From: Utricularia gibba
Lineage: Eukaryota > Streptophyta > Magnoliopsida > Lamiales > Lentibulariaceae
Length of the DNA stretch: 64,000 bases
Assembly (NCBI GenBank): GCA_002189035.1
Contig: NEEC01000016.1
Span: 62,001 to 126,000 of the forward strand
Reading direction: 5' to 3'
Both the position numbers and the translations under genes were made by a program. The notes under the pieces are model-generated. The model searched no databases, had not been told where the DNA came from, and saw only the letters and a list, made by a program, of their open reading frames with translations. Of the stretch, positions 63,301 through 64,000 are shown in pieces. Numbering within the stretch: the stretch's first letter is position 1; each line of letters starts with the position of its first letter.

Positions 63301-64000
63301 GACCGTCTCAGAATGAGCTTCGAAACGGTATGCTGTGTGTCGCGTGACTCTAAACGGTTTGGACGATGTGGCGTCAATGGCGAAGGCTGCGCGAGGCCAC
63401 CCCTTTGTGGAAGTCCAGGGCCCGAGCACACTCGAGAAACGCATGAGAATGCCGCGAAATTCAAGATTTTGACATATATTAACGAATCACGCGTGTTTCG
63501 CAAGCCGAGAATAATTTTCGCATAAAAACGAGCAAAGGAGTCGCAACGTCCCCAATGGCTAGACCATTTTTGGACACCATTGAAGGCTAATATAAGGCCA
63601 TCCTTCGAGCTTCGAACTTTCCTCGGATGGGCAAGCTCCCAACACGAAAAACCGTCTCGGAATGAGCTTCGAAACGGTATGCTGTGTGTCGCGTGACTCT
63701 AAACGGTTTGGACGATGTGGCGTCAATGGCGAAGGCTGCGCGCGAGGCCACCCCTTAATGTAGGAATTCCCAGGGCCCGAGCACACTCGGAGAAACGCAT
63801 GAGAATGCCGCGAAATTCAAGATTTTGACATATATTAACGAATCACGCGTGTTTCGCAAGCCGAGAATAATTTTCGCATAAAAACGAGCAAACGAGTCCC
63901 AACGTCCCCAATGGCTAGGCCATTTTGTGACACCATTCAAGGCTTATATAGGGCCATCCTTCGAGCTTCGAACTTTCCTCGGATGGGCAACTCCCAACAC
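60367..64000 (+). repeat. Four-monomer higher-order repeat (~1.41 kb), about 2.5 copies, running off the window
   Basis: Order: c 60367, d 60721, a 61078, b 61430, c 61786, d 62142, a 62496, b 62844, c 63199, d 63550, a 63906. Matching types are 1408-1421 bp apart, four times the monomer. Type a units at 61078 and 62496 share atccTtcgag, GTCAATTGCG, aaGtccc, the short linker GAATATTTTCGC and aaaCgagtcC. Type b units at 61430 and 62844 share atccGtcgag, gcgaactccc, ctcGg, GGTG and CACCCGAG. Type c units share taGacc and ggctaatatagg. Type d units share attGaagg, atccTtcgag, ctcGg, AATG and CACTCGGAG. Differences between copies are small indels in the linkers. Confidence 0.75.
60606..61120 (+). 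repeat. Partner copy of the 515-bp identical segment
   Basis: This is the second copy of the segment at 58483-58997, containing the full unit 60721-61077. It sits inside the four-monomer repeat as its type d unit, and the first copy is also a type d unit. The offset is six monomers, so two extra units lie between them relative to a strict four-unit period. Confidence 0.7.

Larger units (their letters stand above)
1..64000 (+). repeat. Tandem satellite DNA array, ~353-bp monomer, about 180 direct copies
   Basis: The same ~353-bp sequence repeats head to tail in one orientation across the entire window. Using the word CCCCAATGGCTAG as unit start, I placed 178 starts; spacing between neighbours is mostly 348-357 bp (for example 21972, 22327, 22682, 23039, 23396). 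No inverted monomer was seen, and neither end of the array is inside the window. The unit holds several AAACG words, two copies of GAGCTTCGAA 60 bp apart, an ACGCGT site in nearly every copy and a GAATTC site in many copies. Known from the field: arrays of this kind are non-coding heterochromatin at centromeres, subtelomeres or knobs. The size resembles the 350-bp class of grass satellites, but family identity is not established here. There is no gene, RNA or mobile element in any stretch. Confidence 0.98.
33981..64000 (+). repeat. Right regular block of the satellite array
   Basis: Unit starts include ~34281, 34637, 34992, 35341, 35696, 36044, 36399, 36755, 37106, 37461, 37813, 38165, 38517, 38866, 39221, 39569, 39923, 40281, 40633, 40981, 41335, 41685, 42040, 42393, 42747, 43099, 43455, 43808, 44159, 44511, 44860, 45214, 45565, 45917, 46268, 46624, 46980, 47334, ~47686, 48039, 48396, 48752, 49104, 49455, 49810, 50161, 50511, 50864, 51218, 51567, 51920, 52276, 52625, 52975, 53328, 53684, 54039, 54390, 54741, 55095, ~55446, 55800, followed by the higher-order blocks listed separately. 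Spacings are 343-358 bp with no scrambled unit, making this the most homogeneous part of the window. The array continues past the right end. Confidence 0.96.

Noticed and set aside
1-64000. Hundreds of 60-190 codon open frames on both strands
   Set aside because: All are shadows of the satellite: they recur at monomer spacing, share the same fragments and shift frame with every small indel. None resembles a protein family.
1-64000. CRISPR array
   Set aside because: Repeats are ~353 bp and abut directly; there are no short repeats alternating with unique spacers, and no cas genes.
1-64000. Telomere repeat or array edge
   Set aside because: I saw no run of TTTAGGG or related repeats on either strand and no unique flank; both window ends fall inside monomers.
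1-64000. Transposon or retroelement insertions
   Set aside because: No terminal repeats, target duplications around an insert, or transposase or polymerase reading frames were seen. The scrambled pieces are almost all satellite-derived.
1-64000. tRNA, rRNA or other RNA genes
   Set aside because: Nothing in the monomer matches tRNA arm or box patterns or conserved rRNA words that I could recognise.

Overview
The whole 64 kb window is one tandem satellite DNA array. A monomer of about 353 bp (most copies 348-357 bp) repeats head to tail on the + strand from base 1 to base 64000. I located 178 copies of a unit anchor word (CCCCAATGGCTAG, counting close variants), so the window holds roughly 180 monomers. 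I found no protein-coding gene, RNA gene, transposable element, telomere repeat or unique flanking DNA. The many open frames of 60-297 codons are readings of the satellite itself: the same peptide fragments recur in every monomer, on both strands.

The organism cannot be named from the sequence. Megabase-style arrays of ~350 bp monomers with AAACG words are typical of eukaryotic heterochromatin, and the unit length (about two nucleosomes) recalls the 350-bp class of grass satellites (for example the 355-bp Oryza TrsA/Os48 class or maize TR-1). I could not align to any of these, so a plant, perhaps a grass, is an inference from size and style only.

Layout. (1) 1-2690: regular monomers, two of which carry copied-in fragments of other parts of the unit. 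(2) About 2691-10491: a decayed and scrambled block in which monomer pieces are deleted, duplicated and joined out of order, interspersed with intact units. (3) 10492-33940: regular array with one scrambled junction at about 15260-15430. (4) 33941-33980: a 10-bp duplication followed by a 20-bp G-rich stretch that is the only clearly non-satellite sequence. (5) 33981-64000: very regular array. Near the right end the monomers fall into four subtypes (a-b-c-d) repeating as a ~1.41 kb higher-order unit, clear at 56155-58954 and 60367-64000. A 515-bp segment is identical by eye at 58483-58997 and 60606-61120.

Within the monomer, variation is uneven. Two long blocks are nearly invariant, while three short linkers change in sequence and length from copy to copy. 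Each unit also has a nested stem-loop and a CCAAT/TATATA pair. All comparisons were made by eye, and assembly or sequencing error is a live alternative for many indels and for the scrambled block.
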